Part shown: positions 17,214 through 25,605 of the stretch, in pieces | Layout: each line of letters opens with the position of its first letter | Numbering within the stretch: position 1 is the stretch's first letter | DNA from: Brucella grignonensis | GTDB taxonomy: Bacteria > Pseudomonadota > Alphaproteobacteria > Rhizobiales > Rhizobiaceae | NCBI RefSeq assembly: GCF_002252505.1 | Contig: NZ_NNRL01000157.1 | Location: forward strand, 124,001-188,000 | Direction: 5' to 3' | DNA: 64,000 nucleotides | The notes under the pieces: generated by a model | Told to the model about the DNA's origin: nothing | What the model saw: only the letters and a program-made list of their open reading frames with translations | Database searches by the model: none | Position numbers and translations under genes: made by a program

Positions 17214-17269
17214 CAAGTGTAAAATTAGACACCATTGTCCAAATCGTCAAGTCGTCTTATGTTGAGGAT

Positions 17270-17968
17270 ATGAAACCTACTGACATGCTCGATATAGCCG
17301 TTCTATCGGATAGACCCGCTGCCCTTTCCAAAGGGGCGAGTTCCACGGTCATCAAACCGGGGCAATGCATGAAGCGCGACTTCATTCTTTGCGCCGCCGC
17401 CCGTGTTTTTTATCGCGATGGCTTTCAGGGTGCGAGTATCGATCTGATTGCCAGTGAGGCCGGAGTATCCCGCCAGACGATCTATAATCACTATCGTGAT
17501 AAAGAAGCACTGCTTGCAGCAGTTGTCGATGACGCGTTCGACAGGATGATGTCGAGCCTTTTTGCCGTGCTCGCAACCTTTCCGCAATCGAGCGAAAACC
17601 TTGAGGAAGACCTTATCGCATTCTCTGTCAGAATGAGTCGCAATTGCGTTTATGATCCCTCCACCGCGTTTTTGCGCAAGGTGTTTCAGTCCGATGAGGA
17701 TGCTCTTCCGCAGAACGCAAAGCTTTGCAGCACCAAAGGCCCGGCGCAAGGTGTGCCCGCTATTGCAGCCCATCTGGCGCGACTTGCCCTTACCGGCGAT
17801 TTGGTGATTGAAGACCCCGATCTTGCTGCCCGTCATTATCTCGCACTGATCAATGCCGACATCCACTATCATCTCCTGACAGGTCAAAGTATCGACGATT
17901 CCATAATCGAGCAAAGTTCGATCAATGGTGTCCGCACATTTCTGATGGCATTCGGCAAGCGCGCATAA
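17270..17968 (+). CDS. TetR/AcrR-family transcriptional regulator
   Basis: A 232-residue repressor-like protein. The helix-turn-helix domain spans about residues 36-82 with RDFILCAAARVFYRDGFQGASIDLIASEAGVSRQTIYNHYRDKEALL; the remainder is a variable ligand-binding domain (TetR_C type with HLARLALTGDLVIEDPDLAARHYLALI). The 30-odd residues before the HTH are unusually long. The ATG at 17270 follows GAGG closely; the ATG codons at 17285 and 17369 are alternatives, the last giving a compact standard TetR. It is divergent from the exporter it probably controls. Confidence 0.85.
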   Translation: MKPTDMLDIAVLSDRPAALSKGASSTVIKPGQCMKRDFILCAAARVFYRDGFQGASIDLIASEAGVSRQTIYNHYRDKEALLAAVVDDAFDRMMSSLFAVLATFPQSSENLEEDLIAFSVRMSRNCVYDPSTAFLRKVFQSDEDALPQNAKLCSTKGPAQGVPAIAAHLARLALTGDLVIEDPDLAARHYLALINADIHYHLLTGQSIDDSIIEQSSINGVRTFLMAFGKRA

Positions 17969-18084
17969 GCTGTACACTTTGTCTTTTAGAACCTTCAAAT
18001 TCACGCTCTGATTGCTATTTTAATCCCGCAATCGTGGAGGTTGAGCTTTTTCACGATATAATTTTCAATTCCATTGAGAACAAA

Positions 18085-18114
18085 CTTGACATCAACCCGC
18101 GAATCCGTGGGATA
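18085..18114 (+). promoter_or_regulatory. Candidate promoter(s) of sspB
   Basis: CTTGAC (18085-18090), a perfect rhizobial -35, is followed after 17-18 bases by TGGGATA (18108-18114), a weak -10; it would start transcription at or next to the sspB ATG, giving a leaderless message. An alternative is the consensus -10 TATAAT at 18057-18062, which has no good -35. The gene lacks a strong Shine-Dalgarno sequence, which favours the first reading. Confidence 0.35.
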
Positions 18115-18122
18115 AGCAAAAT

Positions 18123-18707
18123 ATGGTACAGGACCTGATCCGTTATGATATTTTAGCTCAGGAAGCCCTCCGTGGCGTCATTCGCAAGGTTCTTGCGGAA
18201 GTGGCGGCGACTGGCTTGCCTGGAAACCACCACTTTTTCATCACGTTCCTTACAGGAGCGCCTGGTGTGCGGATTTCATCGCGCCTCAAGGAAAAATATC
18301 CTGAGCAGATGACCGTCGTGTTACAGCATCAGTTCTGGGATATGCTGGTTACGGACCAGCTGTTTGAAATCGGCCTTTCCTTCGGTGATGTGCCTGAAAA
18401 GCTGACGATCCCCTTCGCTGCTATTCGCGGCTTCTATGACCCATCGGTTAATTTCGAACTTGAATTCGATGTGTCCGTTGTCCAGCCAACGAGCGACAAT
18501 GATGAAGGCAGCAATATTTCTTCGATTGAACTGATTTCTTCTGAAGACGCTCCGGCAAAGTCGCAAAAATCAAAATCCAGGCCGCGTAAGACTGCGGCTG
18601 AAAAAGAAGATGCGGCTGCCAAGGATAAAGAAGCAACAGACGGTGAAGAGACGGAATCCAAGCCGTCTGCAGATGTTGTCTCGCTCGATTCCTTCCGCAA
18701 GAAGTAA
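18123..18707 (+). CDS. sspB: SspB-family adaptor for ClpXP (alpha type)
   Basis: A 194-residue adaptor that binds the tmRNA tag and tethers tagged proteins to ClpXP. The substrate-binding domain is residues 1-115, containing HHFFITFLTGAPGVRISSRLKEKYPEQMTVVLQHQFWDM (about 38-76) and FAAIRGFYDPSVNFELEF, both typical of the alphaproteobacterial SspB. It is followed by a long, charged, Ser/Lys/Glu-rich flexible linker (about 120-183) and the ClpX-docking tail VVSLDSFRKK at the very end. The nearby ssrA gene encodes its main ligand. A hairpin with T-rich tail follows at 18734. Confidence 0.92.
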   Translation: MVQDLIRYDILAQEALRGVIRKVLAEVAATGLPGNHHFFITFLTGAPGVRISSRLKEKYPEQMTVVLQHQFWDMLVTDQLFEIGLSFGDVPEKLTIPFAAIRGFYDPSVNFELEFDVSVVQPTSDNDEGSNISSIELISSEDAPAKSQKSKSRPRKTAAEKEDAAAKDKEATDGEETESKPSADVVSLDSFRKK

Positions 18708-18733
18708 GTCTTATACTATTCTGAAACATTCTA

Positions 18734-18763
18734 TGCGCCGGTAGAAGAAACCTTCTCCCGGCG
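18734..18763 (+). terminator. Probable terminator after sspB
   Basis: GCGCCGG...CCGGCGC with inner AGAAG/CTTCT pairing forms a long imperfect hairpin, followed by GTTGCTTTT. It is 27 bases past the sspB stop codon. Confidence 0.6.
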
Positions 18764-18858
18764 CGTTGCTTTTGGGCTCTAAAAGTTCACCGCTTGTCAT
18801 CAGCAGCTGCTTGGCAATTGACTTTAATCAAAGCACGCAGATTATTAATCTGTCAGTA

Positions 18859-19071
18859 ATGGATCGACGGCAACTCATCTGGATCGGTTTTATCATGCTG
18901 CGTTTTATTGCTCAGATTGTCTTATGGTTTAGCGGTATCGTCGCGGGCTTCTTTGTCGCTAAAGACGCACCCAATTTTCCGCTGTGGCAGATGACTTTCG
19001 GACTGCTTTTGCTCGTGATACTCTCGCTGCTGATATGGTGGTTCACCAACCCGAAAAAGCCAGGTAAATAA
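18859..19071 (+). CDS. Small two-helix membrane protein
   Basis: About 70 residues. Two hydrophobic helices (about 10-35 and 45-63) are separated by the short polar loop VAKDAPNFPLWQM and followed by a Lys/Pro-rich end NPKKPGK. No family is recognised with certainty. The ATG at 18859 gives MDRRQLIWIGFIMLRF; the ATG at 18895 (58 residues, MLRFIAQIVLWF) is equally possible because neither has a strong Shine-Dalgarno sequence. The frame could extend to 18766, but that would translate the terminator region. It precedes the DUF4169 and RHH genes on the same strand. Confidence 0.55.
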   Translation: MDRRQLIWIGFIMLRFIAQIVLWFSGIVAGFFVAKDAPNFPLWQMTFGLLLLVILSLLIWWFTNPKKPGK

Positions 19072-19121
19072 AGGCATCGAGGCTATTATCCTCTGGCAGC
19101 TTATTGTTACGGCAGGCATTC

Positions 19122-19322
19122 ATGAGCGAAATCGTTAATCTGCGCCAGTTCAAAAAGAACAAAGCGCGTGCCTCCAAGGAAAAGCAAGCTGAACAGAACA
19201 GAATTCTATTTGGCAGGACCAAGGCCGAAAAGGATTTCGCGCAAGCAGAAGCCCGTAAGGTAGAGGGTTTTCTCACTCACAACAAACTCGATTCGCGCGA
19301 TAAACCGGATGACAACACGTGA
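19122..19322 (+). CDS. DUF4169 family small basic protein
   Basis: A 66-residue, highly charged protein starting MSEIVNLRQFKKNKARASKEKQA and continuing with an Arg/Lys/Glu-rich helix ending in KLDSRDKPDDNT. This matches DUF4169, a family found mainly in alphaproteobacteria and of unknown function. The ATG at 19122 begins the conserved MSEIVNLRQ; an upstream in-frame ATG at 19104 adds only six residues. Its TGA overlaps the GTG start of the next gene, so the two proteins are translationally coupled and probably act together. Confidence 0.75.
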   Translation: MSEIVNLRQFKKNKARASKEKQAEQNRILFGRTKAEKDFAQAEARKVEGFLTHNKLDSRDKPDDNT

Positions 19323-19552
19323 ACCAGTCAGCCCGCTTGCGAAAGCGCTCTGTCACTATCCGCGGCCATGCCACAAGCTATACGCTTGAAGAACCGTTCT
19401 TCGAAATCCTTGAAGAAATCGCACAGAGCCGACAGGTTTCCGTGGCATCGCTGATTGCCGAGATCGATGGACAGCGCGATCGCACGATCAACCTCTCATC
19501 CGCCCTGCGCCTTTATGTACTCGACTGGCTGAAATCGCGGCTTCAGATTTAG
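19319..19552 (+). CDS. Ribbon-helix-helix domain protein
   Basis: A 77-residue protein with the compact RHH_4-type pattern: the strand RKRSVTIRGHATSYTLEEPFFEILEEIAQSRQVSVASLIAEID (about 8-50) fits strand-helix-helix DNA-binding proteins of the MetJ/Arc superfamily. It starts with GTG within the end of the DUF4169 gene (GTGA overlap). The pairing with DUF4169 recalls a two-component small-protein module. A regulatory or antitoxin-like role is possible, but the target is unknown. Confidence 0.75.
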   Translation: MNQSARLRKRSVTIRGHATSYTLEEPFFEILEEIAQSRQVSVASLIAEIDGQRDRTINLSSALRLYVLDWLKSRLQI

Positions 19553-19595
19553 AGCATAATCCGACCGGAGTGAAACGAGGATCGATAAGATTATG
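19551..19595. repeat. Palindromic element, family E
   Basis: AGAGCATAATC (from 19551) pairs with GATTATG (19589-19595) around a spacer containing GGAGTGAAACGAGGATCGA. The AGAGC end recalls the other intergenic repeats. It follows the RHH gene directly and is followed by a family B copy. Confidence 0.5.
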
Positions 19596-19611
19596 TTTCG
19601 AATATAAGGCC

Positions 19612-19654
19612 TTAGAGCGCCGATCTGATTCAATCAGATCGAAACGCGCTCTAA
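19612..19654. repeat. Intergenic palindromic repeat, family B
   Basis: A 43-base element bounded by TTAGAGCGC and GCGCTCTAA, with the near-perfect core GATCTGATTCAATCAGATC. A second copy in opposite orientation lies at 43624-43665. The right end supplies the stop codon (TAG, 19651-19653 on the minus strand) of the AsmA-like gene, so the repeat has invaded or defined the gene's 3' end. Confidence 0.85.
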
Positions 19655-22600
19655 GGCTGAGGGCTCGGCACCGTAGTCGGCGATTGCTCTAAATCCTTCA
19701 GAAACTCATTCAGCGACTGTCCGCCCTGCCCATCCAGCTGGGTTGGCGGATTGCCACCCACTGCAGGGCGCTGTGCTTCCAAAGCATCTCGTGCAGCCTG
19801 CTCCCGCGCTTCAGCCTCGGCCTTGCGGCGTGCTTCTTCTTCGAGCCTCAAACGTTCACGCTCCTGCGCGTCCGATGAAAGCAGATCAAGCTGGCGGCGC
19901 AAGCGCTGCTTTTCCATGACGCTGGCCTGCATGGCCTCGACCCGTTCCTGTTCCCGCTCAAGCGCACGTTGCGTCAGGAACTGAACCAAAGGCTGGCGAT
20001 CAAACTGAACCGATGGTTCTTCATAAGTCCCACCGATTGAATACCGCAGATTGGCGGCGCTGCCAGACTGTGTGGCTTCAACTTGGTTGAAAGAGAAACT
20101 GCCCTCTCCGTTCAGACGCAGTGTGGAGAGATCCAACTGCAAATCCCCTGCCAGTACCGTGTCGCCTGAACTGAGACTAATCGGTGCCAGTCGTGCAATA
20201 CCCCCGGCAACTGTGAAATCAAATCGCGGATTACCTGCAACAAAATGCCCCTGGCCAACTGCTTTATCTGCAATCGCGGCGAACTGCTTTGCATCGGGCT
20301 GCGATGCGCCCGCAGGTTGATCGCCCATGGCATCAGCCGCTGTCAGCATCCCCGGGAAAGCGTTCTGATCAAGACCATTGATCGCAAAATTCTCAATATC
20401 CGCGCTGCCTGTTCCTGCGAGTGATGAAACAAGATCAGCAACGCTCGTACCGCTGCCATTCAAAGACAAAGCTGCCTTCACCGTGCCTGAGAGGGGGCTG
20501 CTACCATCTGGCAGACGATAAAAATCCTGAAGTGCCGCACCACTCCATTTGAGATCCGAAGTCAAAAGCGCGGTTTTGTCATTGTTACGCAACGAAACAT
20601 TACCGACCAGATAACCACCCGCCCAGTTACCTGTCAGCTCCCCAAGAGTGAGATCATCCATGCCCTTCTGGAGCCGGGTAGAAAAGTCGTTCAAAGCTCC
20701 AAACCCGTCCATATGAGCCTGCGTTGCAGTAAGCTTCATATCAATGAGCAACGGCAAGGAAGGCCGCACGGCAAATGGTATCTTTGGCCAGATCGTTGCT
20801 TTAGACGGCTTTACAGGCTCAACAGCGTCAAGCCCCAACATAATCGCAGCAAGACTATCCAGCTCAATGGAAGCAAGCTTGGCTTCACCTTTGAGCTGCG
20901 GCAGGCCGCTGTCAGAAAAATTCGCCTCTATGCGGGCGGAAACGTCATCGCTACCGAGCTTTCCTGAAAAATTCGGGAGGCGAAGAAGACCTTTGGCAAA
21001 TTGAAAGTCACTGGAAAGATCCGCGGACAGTCCTTCACCAAATCCCGGCAGCGTATAACCCGCAGTTGCGATAAACGGCTGTAAATCAGCGGACTTCACC
21101 TGCGCCTTACCGCTTGCCGCGATATCACCACCAACAAGAGAGAGGATACCATCGGCGTCAGCTGTTCCATCAGGCGCCGTCAGCTTGAGTTGTGTCCGCA
21201 TACCCGCGCTTGGAGCACCCTGCATAGTCAAATCCGCGGTCAACTCGCCAGCAAGCCCGAGAGGCAATGAAGGCACGCCCAGAAGCGCAAGAACAGTTTC
21301 TCCGTTCTGCGATGTCGCAGTGCCGCTCAGCTGCATTTGCATCGGGTCACTCTCGGAACTGCCGCCGCTCGTTGTACCTGAGAGATCGAGTTTCATTCCA
21401 CCAGCTTTGCCGGTCACGCTGAAAGATGCTTCCCCACCCCTGGCGGGGTTTTTTGTGTTCGCCTCTTTGGTGCGTGAACTCTTGTCCTTGCCAACACTCT
21501 TGCCTGTGGCGGGCATTGGCGCGGCATTGCCATGAGGGGCTGCGACCGCATTGGCGATAATATTAATCTCCGTATCGTCAAACAGACCCGGATAATTGTC
21601 CGCGCGCGATGAAAGCGACCTGAACAATGGGATCTGGGGATGGCGATGGGCGACCAGCGTCAGAAAATGCGACAGATCGGCAGACAGCAAAGTGGCATCC
21701 AGCGAACCTGACGGCGCCGATGCAAACGGCTCATAAGCACCCGTTGCTGTTAAGGTGGTGCCCGCGACATCGTTGACCATCAGGCGGTCAAAATCAAAGC
21801 GCCCGCCATGTACCCGCACGGAAAGATCAACACCACCCGCTTCCATGTCCTCATACTGGACCGGACCAGCCTTGAAACCGATATCCAGCGCCTGTCCTTC
21901 AAGGGAAGCCATGCCATGACCACTTGAGAAAAAGCCTGTAAATGCTCTCAACGCATTGCTATCGACTGCGCCACCATGAAGCCGTAGCGTAATGGCTGGT
22001 TCAGCAGAACCCGCAACCTGCCGTAAGAAGCTGCCTTTCAGCGATGTCTGCCCCAGTCCGACTTCCAGTTCGTCAATGCTCTGCATGCCATCACGCAGAT
22101 TGACCTTGCCGGAAAAGCCGACGCTATCAAGCTTGCGGATCGATTCATCGACTGTTTCATTGAGCCACGAAGCAAGACCTGACGGCTGGCGCGAAGCAAC
22201 AAGCATATCGCCTGCAAAGCCAAAATCCTTGCCAACCGAAAGCCTGCCCTTCGCTTCGATCTTCGTGCGTCCCGGCAGATCAGCTGCAAACTGACGGATA
22301 TTCCAGCCATTGCCGTCAGGCCCTGCACTGATCGTCACCGAGCGAATTGTGGTGCCCCCGGCAATGACCGCAGGCAAACGCAGCTCCACATTGCCGGGCA
22401 TTCCGGGTATCGGCAATTGTTCGAGCATACGGCGGACAAGGACCACACGATCACCGACAGGCACAGCCATTTGCTGGTCTTCTGTTGTCTCGACGGGGCC
22501 CCAAAAAATCTGCTGACCATCGGCACTGATATCGAAACGGGGCGTATCGCCGTAATCAATAAATGCTTTGCCGTTCACCACATAAGGATTATCAGCAGGC

Positions 22601-23547
22601 CCCTGTTCCATACGGAATTCGCTGGCATCAAACCGGCTTCTATCCGCGTCGAACTTTCCCGATACCCGCAAGTCGCTAAAAAACGGCTTATCTGCTGGTT
22701 TCTTTTGATTTTTGGTGTTCAGCGCAACGGCATCCGCCGAACGAAGCGAAAAATTACCTGCGTACTCAAGCCGACCATCCTTGAGCGTAATATCACCATC
22801 CGTTTCAAAGGATGCTGGAATCGCATCGGGAGAAATGCGTGCTTTTAACCGCAGCGAGCCATCAGGTTTCGCCTCACCGCTGTTGAGATCAAGCGCGAGT
22901 TTCTGCCCTTCCATATCCAATGTGCCGTTTGCCTGCCAAGGTCCCGACAAGCTATTCGCAGACATCACCGCATTGATGGAAGTGGCCGTATGAATACGTC
23001 CGCTTGCTTCATCGTGTAACGTTGCTGTGCCATCCAGGATTGAAAGCCGCTCGACCTTGATATGGGAAGGGTCAATTGGCGTGGAGGGACGAATTGCCCA
23101 ATCCACCTTACCGTCCTTATCGAGAGAAATAATCGCCTGCGGACGCTCGACGCGCATATCGAAAATCAGGAGCTGCCCGCGCAGAAACGGCATCAGTTCG
23201 GCATCCATCGAAAACGTATCGACAGTCATCACCGGATGGGCTGCATCAGCACCCACGCGAACATCGGAAAACGCCACAGACGGAAAAGGTAAGAGGCGCG
23301 CACTCACATCACCCGTTACATGGACCGGACGGCCAAGTATCCGACTTGCTTCACGTTCGAAATCGGCACGATAGCCGCTCCAGTCGACAAATGGTGGCAC
23401 GACGAGCGCTGCCGTCAAAAGCAGCACCAGCAATCCACCCACGATGACGAATATGCGGCCCAAACGAAGCTCCGATAAAATGCTTATGCTCGCCGCATGA
23501 AACAAAGGGTGAATCACGCGGTCTTTATCGGTGCAACATAACGGCAT
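19651..23547 (-). CDS. AsmA-family envelope protein (1298 aa)
   Basis: A very large protein anchored by one N-terminal membrane helix (about 31-51, IFVIVGGLLVLLLTAALVVPPFV) with a long periplasmic part. DWSGYRADFEREASRILGRPVHVTGDVSARLLPFPSVAFSDVRVG (about 54-98) is the AsmA N-terminal signature. The C-terminal AsmA_2 region contains GTGSADIENFAINGLD and the repeating LRLNGEGSFSF-type strands, so a long beta-groove is expected, as in lipid-bridging AsmA/TamB/YhdP proteins. It ends in a charged coiled coil (about 1205-1265) and a Pro-rich tail. A role in phospholipid transport to the outer membrane is inferred from the family. The start at 23547 has only a weak Shine-Dalgarno sequence; a later TTG or GTG is possible. 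Confidence 0.85.
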   Translation of the reverse strand: MPLCCTDKDRVIHPLFHAASISILSELRLGRIFVIVGGLLVLLLTAALVVPPFVDWSGYRADFEREASRILGRPVHVTGDVSARLLPFPSVAFSDVRVGADAAHPVMTVDTFSMDAELMPFLRGQLLIFDMRVERPQAIISLDKDGKVDWAIRPSTPIDPSHIKVERLSILDGTATLHDEASGRIHTATSINAVMSANSLSGPWQANGTLDMEGQKLALDLNSGEAKPDGSLRLKARISPDAIPASFETDGDITLKDGRLEYAGNFSLRSADAVALNTKNQKKPADKPFFSDLRVSGKFDADRSRFDASEFRMEQGPADNPYVVNGKAFIDYGDTPRFDISADGQQIFWGPVETTEDQQMAVPVGDRVVLVRRMLEQLPIPGMPGNVELRLPAVIAGGTTIRSVTISAGPDGNGWNIRQFAADLPGRTKIEAKGRLSVGKDFGFAGDMLVASRQPSGLASWLNETVDESIRKLDSVGFSGKVNLRDGMQSIDELEVGLGQTSLKGSFLRQVAGSAEPAITLRLHGGAVDSNALRAFTGFFSSGHGMASLEGQALDIGFKAGPVQYEDMEAGGVDLSVRVHGGRFDFDRLMVNDVAGTTLTATGAYEPFASAPSGSLDATLLSADLSHFLTLVAHRHPQIPLFRSLSSRADNYPGLFDDTEINIIANAVAAPHGNAAPMPATGKSVGKDKSSRTKEANTKNPARGGEASFSVTGKAGGMKLDLSGTTSGGSSESDPMQMQLSGTATSQNGETVLALLGVPSLPLGLAGELTADLTMQGAPSAGMRTQLKLTAPDGTADADGILSLVGGDIAASGKAQVKSADLQPFIATAGYTLPGFGEGLSADLSSDFQFAKGLLRLPNFSGKLGSDDVSARIEANFSDSGLPQLKGEAKLASIELDSLAAIMLGLDAVEPVKPSKATIWPKIPFAVRPSLPLLIDMKLTATQAHMDGFGALNDFSTRLQKGMDDLTLGELTGNWAGGYLVGNVSLRNNDKTALLTSDLKWSGAALQDFYRLPDGSSPLSGTVKAALSLNGSGTSVADLVSSLAGTGSADIENFAINGLDQNAFPGMLTAADAMGDQPAGASQPDAKQFAAIADKAVGQGHFVAGNPRFDFTVAGGIARLAPISLSSGDTVLAGDLQLDLSTLRLNGEGSFSFNQVEATQSGSAANLRYSIGGTYEEPSVQFDRQPLVQFLTQRALEREQERVEAMQASVMEKQRLRRQLDLLSSDAQERERLRLEEEARRKAEAEAREQAARDALEAQRPAVGGNPPTQLDGQGGQSLNEFLKDLEQSPTTVPSPQP

Positions 23548-23636
23548 CGTTCCGGCGATAACAAGGCAAATTGCCTTTCGCCGAAGCGATTCACGGCTGA
23601 TTCATGAACGATATTGAATCGCCTTCTCAAAAAGAC

Positions 23637-23659
23637 GATTCAAATGGCTGATTTGAATC
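23637..23659 (-). terminator. Probable terminator of the FAD oxidase gene
   Basis: A perfect 9-bp inverted repeat GATTCAAAT/ATTTGAATC with loop GGCTG overlaps the stop codon region and is followed on the minus strand by GTCTTTTTG. The stem is AT-rich, hence moderate confidence. A second inverted repeat with GCGATTCA/TGAATCGC ends lies just beyond (23586-23622). Confidence 0.45.
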
Positions 23660-25067
23660 AGGAAATCAGGATTTTTCCTGGGTTCATAATGTTGTTCGGA
23701 TCGATCGCTTTCTTGATCATCCGCATGTAATCAGTCGCTTCGCCAAGCTCCATGGGAAGATATTTCATCTTGCCCTGTCCGATACCGTGTTCGCCCGTGC
23801 AGGTGCCTTCCATGGCAATTGCCCGCCTGACCAGACGATCCATGAAATCTTCGGCGCGTTCCATCTCCGATGCGTCATCGGTATCGAGCAGAAGCAGCAG
23901 ATGGAAATTGCCGTCACCAACATGACCGACGACCGGCGCGATCAATCCGCTTTCAGCCAGGTCTTTTTCAGTTTCTGCAATGCAATCGGCAAGGCGCGAG
24001 ATCGGCACGCAAACATCCGTCGAAACACCCTTGGCGCCCGGACGCAGAAGGAAGGAGGCGAGATAGGCATCGTGCCGCGCACGCCAAAGCCGGTCGCGCT
24101 CTTCCGGATCATTGGTCCAGCGGAATTCTCCGCCACCGTTTTCCGCAGCGATTTCGCCAAAGATTTCCGCCTGCTCGGCAACGCCGGTTTCCGTGCCGTG
24201 GAACTCTACGAACAGATAGGGCTGCGCATCATAAGGCAGTTTGGAATGCAAGATCAACGCTTCCATCTGGAGTTTATTGACCAGCTCGATGCGCGCAACC
24301 GGAATACCCATCTGAATGGTTTCGATCACTGCGCGGCAGGCCGATTCAACATCGGGGAATGGACAGATACCGCCCGATACTGCCTGCGGGATGCCCTGCA
24401 ATTTCAATGTGAGTTCAGTGATGATGCCGAGTGTACCTTCCGAGCCGATCAAGAGCCTTGTGAGATCGTAGCCCGCAGCAGTCTTTTTCACACGCTTCGA
24501 TGTTTCGATCAGACGCCCATCGGGCATAACGGCTTTAAGCGCCAGTACGTTCTCGCGCATCGTGCCATAGCGCACGGCATTGGTACCGGAGGCACGGGTT
24601 GAAGCCATACCGCCAAGGGTAGCATTGGCACCGGGATCAATCGGAAAAAACAGCCCCGTATCGCGCAGATATTCATTGAGTTCGCGCCGCGTAATTCCCG
24701 GCTCAATCACGCAATCAAGATCTTCCGCATGAACTGCCAGCACGCGATTCATATGGGTAAGATCAATCGACACGCCGCCAGCAGGCGCGTTCACCTGTCC
24801 CTCAAGCGAAGAGCCGGCACCAAAAGCAATCACCGGCACCTTATGCTCAGCGCAGATGCGGACCACATCCTGCACATTTTCAGTTGTCTGCGCAAAAATG
24901 ACAATGTCCGGTGCCTGCGTTGGCACATAGGTCGTCGTGTGGCCATGCTGCTCGCGGATTGCTTGCCCCGTCTGCGCGCGTTCACCAAAATGCTGTTTCA
25001 GCATTGCAACTGCGGCGGCAATGCCCTCCTCATTACGCTGAAGAGCAACCACATTCTGAAGCGACAT
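23658..25067 (-). CDS. FAD-linked 2-hydroxyacid oxidase (D-lactate dehydrogenase/GlcD type)
   Basis: A 469-residue flavoprotein of the PCMH (VAO) family. The FAD pyrophosphate-binding loop is VIAFGAGSSLEGQV (79-92), with DLTHMNRVLAV, GGMASTRASGTNAVRYGTMRENVLALKAVMPDG (about 150-182) and GSEGTLGIITE further on. The C-terminal substrate domain ends with GTCTGEHGIGQGK and the iron/arginine-lined NPNNIMNPGKIL. This is the single-chain type that oxidises D-lactate or a related D-2-hydroxyacid to the 2-oxoacid and passes electrons to cytochrome c or quinone. Absence of glcE/glcF neighbours argues against a glycolate oxidase complex. The UPF0303 gene lies 24 bases upstream on the same strand. Confidence 0.88.
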   Translation of the reverse strand: MSLQNVVALQRNEEGIAAAVAMLKQHFGERAQTGQAIREQHGHTTTYVPTQAPDIVIFAQTTENVQDVVRICAEHKVPVIAFGAGSSLEGQVNAPAGGVSIDLTHMNRVLAVHAEDLDCVIEPGITRRELNEYLRDTGLFFPIDPGANATLGGMASTRASGTNAVRYGTMRENVLALKAVMPDGRLIETSKRVKKTAAGYDLTRLLIGSEGTLGIITELTLKLQGIPQAVSGGICPFPDVESACRAVIETIQMGIPVARIELVNKLQMEALILHSKLPYDAQPYLFVEFHGTETGVAEQAEIFGEIAAENGGGEFRWTNDPEERDRLWRARHDAYLASFLLRPGAKGVSTDVCVPISRLADCIAETEKDLAESGLIAPVVGHVGDGNFHLLLLLDTDDASEMERAEDFMDRLVRRAIAMEGTCTGEHGIGQGKMKYLPMELGEATDYMRMIKKAIDPNNIMNPGKILIS

Positions 25068-25091
25068 CGTTCATTCTCCGTATTTCAAAGT

Positions 25092-25589
25092 TCAAGCAGA
25101 AGCCAAAGCCAGCGCGACCGGGTCTTGCCCCAGATGCTCGGCAATAGCCCGCACAACAAGGTTGTGATCCTCGCGCTGCGGCAGACCGGAAACAATAGCC
25201 GTTCCAATGACCCCCGCTCCCGCCACATGGATTGGAAAGCCGCCGCCCGCCAATGCATAATCTGCCACATCCAGCGCCTTGTGTGCAGCGAACATCTTGT
25301 CGTCGCGGTTCTGTTCCAGAACAAGGCGGTAGCTCGAAACGTGAAAGCGGCGCACGACGTTGAACTTGCGGCGAAGCCATTCACTGTTGTCCACAGTCGT
25401 TCCGGCTGTTGCAGCAAAGAACAAGCGGCGATCCCAGAGCGATATATCAATGGCAACTGCAAGCTTTTGCTTTACAGCCAGATCACGTATCCGATGGCCC
25501 AGTGAAAACGCGTCGTTTTCATTGAAAGACGTGAAAATCAACGCCTGTTCCTGCCGGATGATCTGCTTGATATCGTCACTCTGCGCCAT
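25092..25589 (-). CDS. UPF0303 / heme-degrading-domain (HbpS-like) protein
   Basis: A 165-residue cytosolic protein of the UPF0303/GlcG-HbpS superfamily. Recognisable segments are FNENDAFSLGHRIRDLA (about 22-38), VAIDISLWDRRLFFAA (about 44-59), the conserved YALAGGGFPIHVAGAGVIGTAIVSGLPQREDHNLVV (about 111-146), and a helix at the end. Family members bind heme or other small molecules and are often linked with 2-hydroxyacid oxidases (GlcG with GlcDEF). That agrees with its place 24 bases before the FAD oxidase on the same strand. The exact reaction is unknown. Confidence 0.8.
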   Translation of the reverse strand: MAQSDDIKQIIRQEQALIFTSFNENDAFSLGHRIRDLAVKQKLAVAIDISLWDRRLFFAATAGTTVDNSEWLRRKFNVVRRFHVSSYRLVLEQNRDDKMFAAHKALDVADYALAGGGFPIHVAGAGVIGTAIVSGLPQREDHNLVVRAIAEHLGQDPVALALASA

Positions 25590-25605
25590 GTTTTTCTTCT
25601 CCCCT

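Noticed and set aside
17303-18004. 233-codon open frame antisense to the TetR gene
   Set aside because: The TetR frame has a textbook helix-turn-helix; the antisense frame is Cys/Lys-rich with no homology signal.
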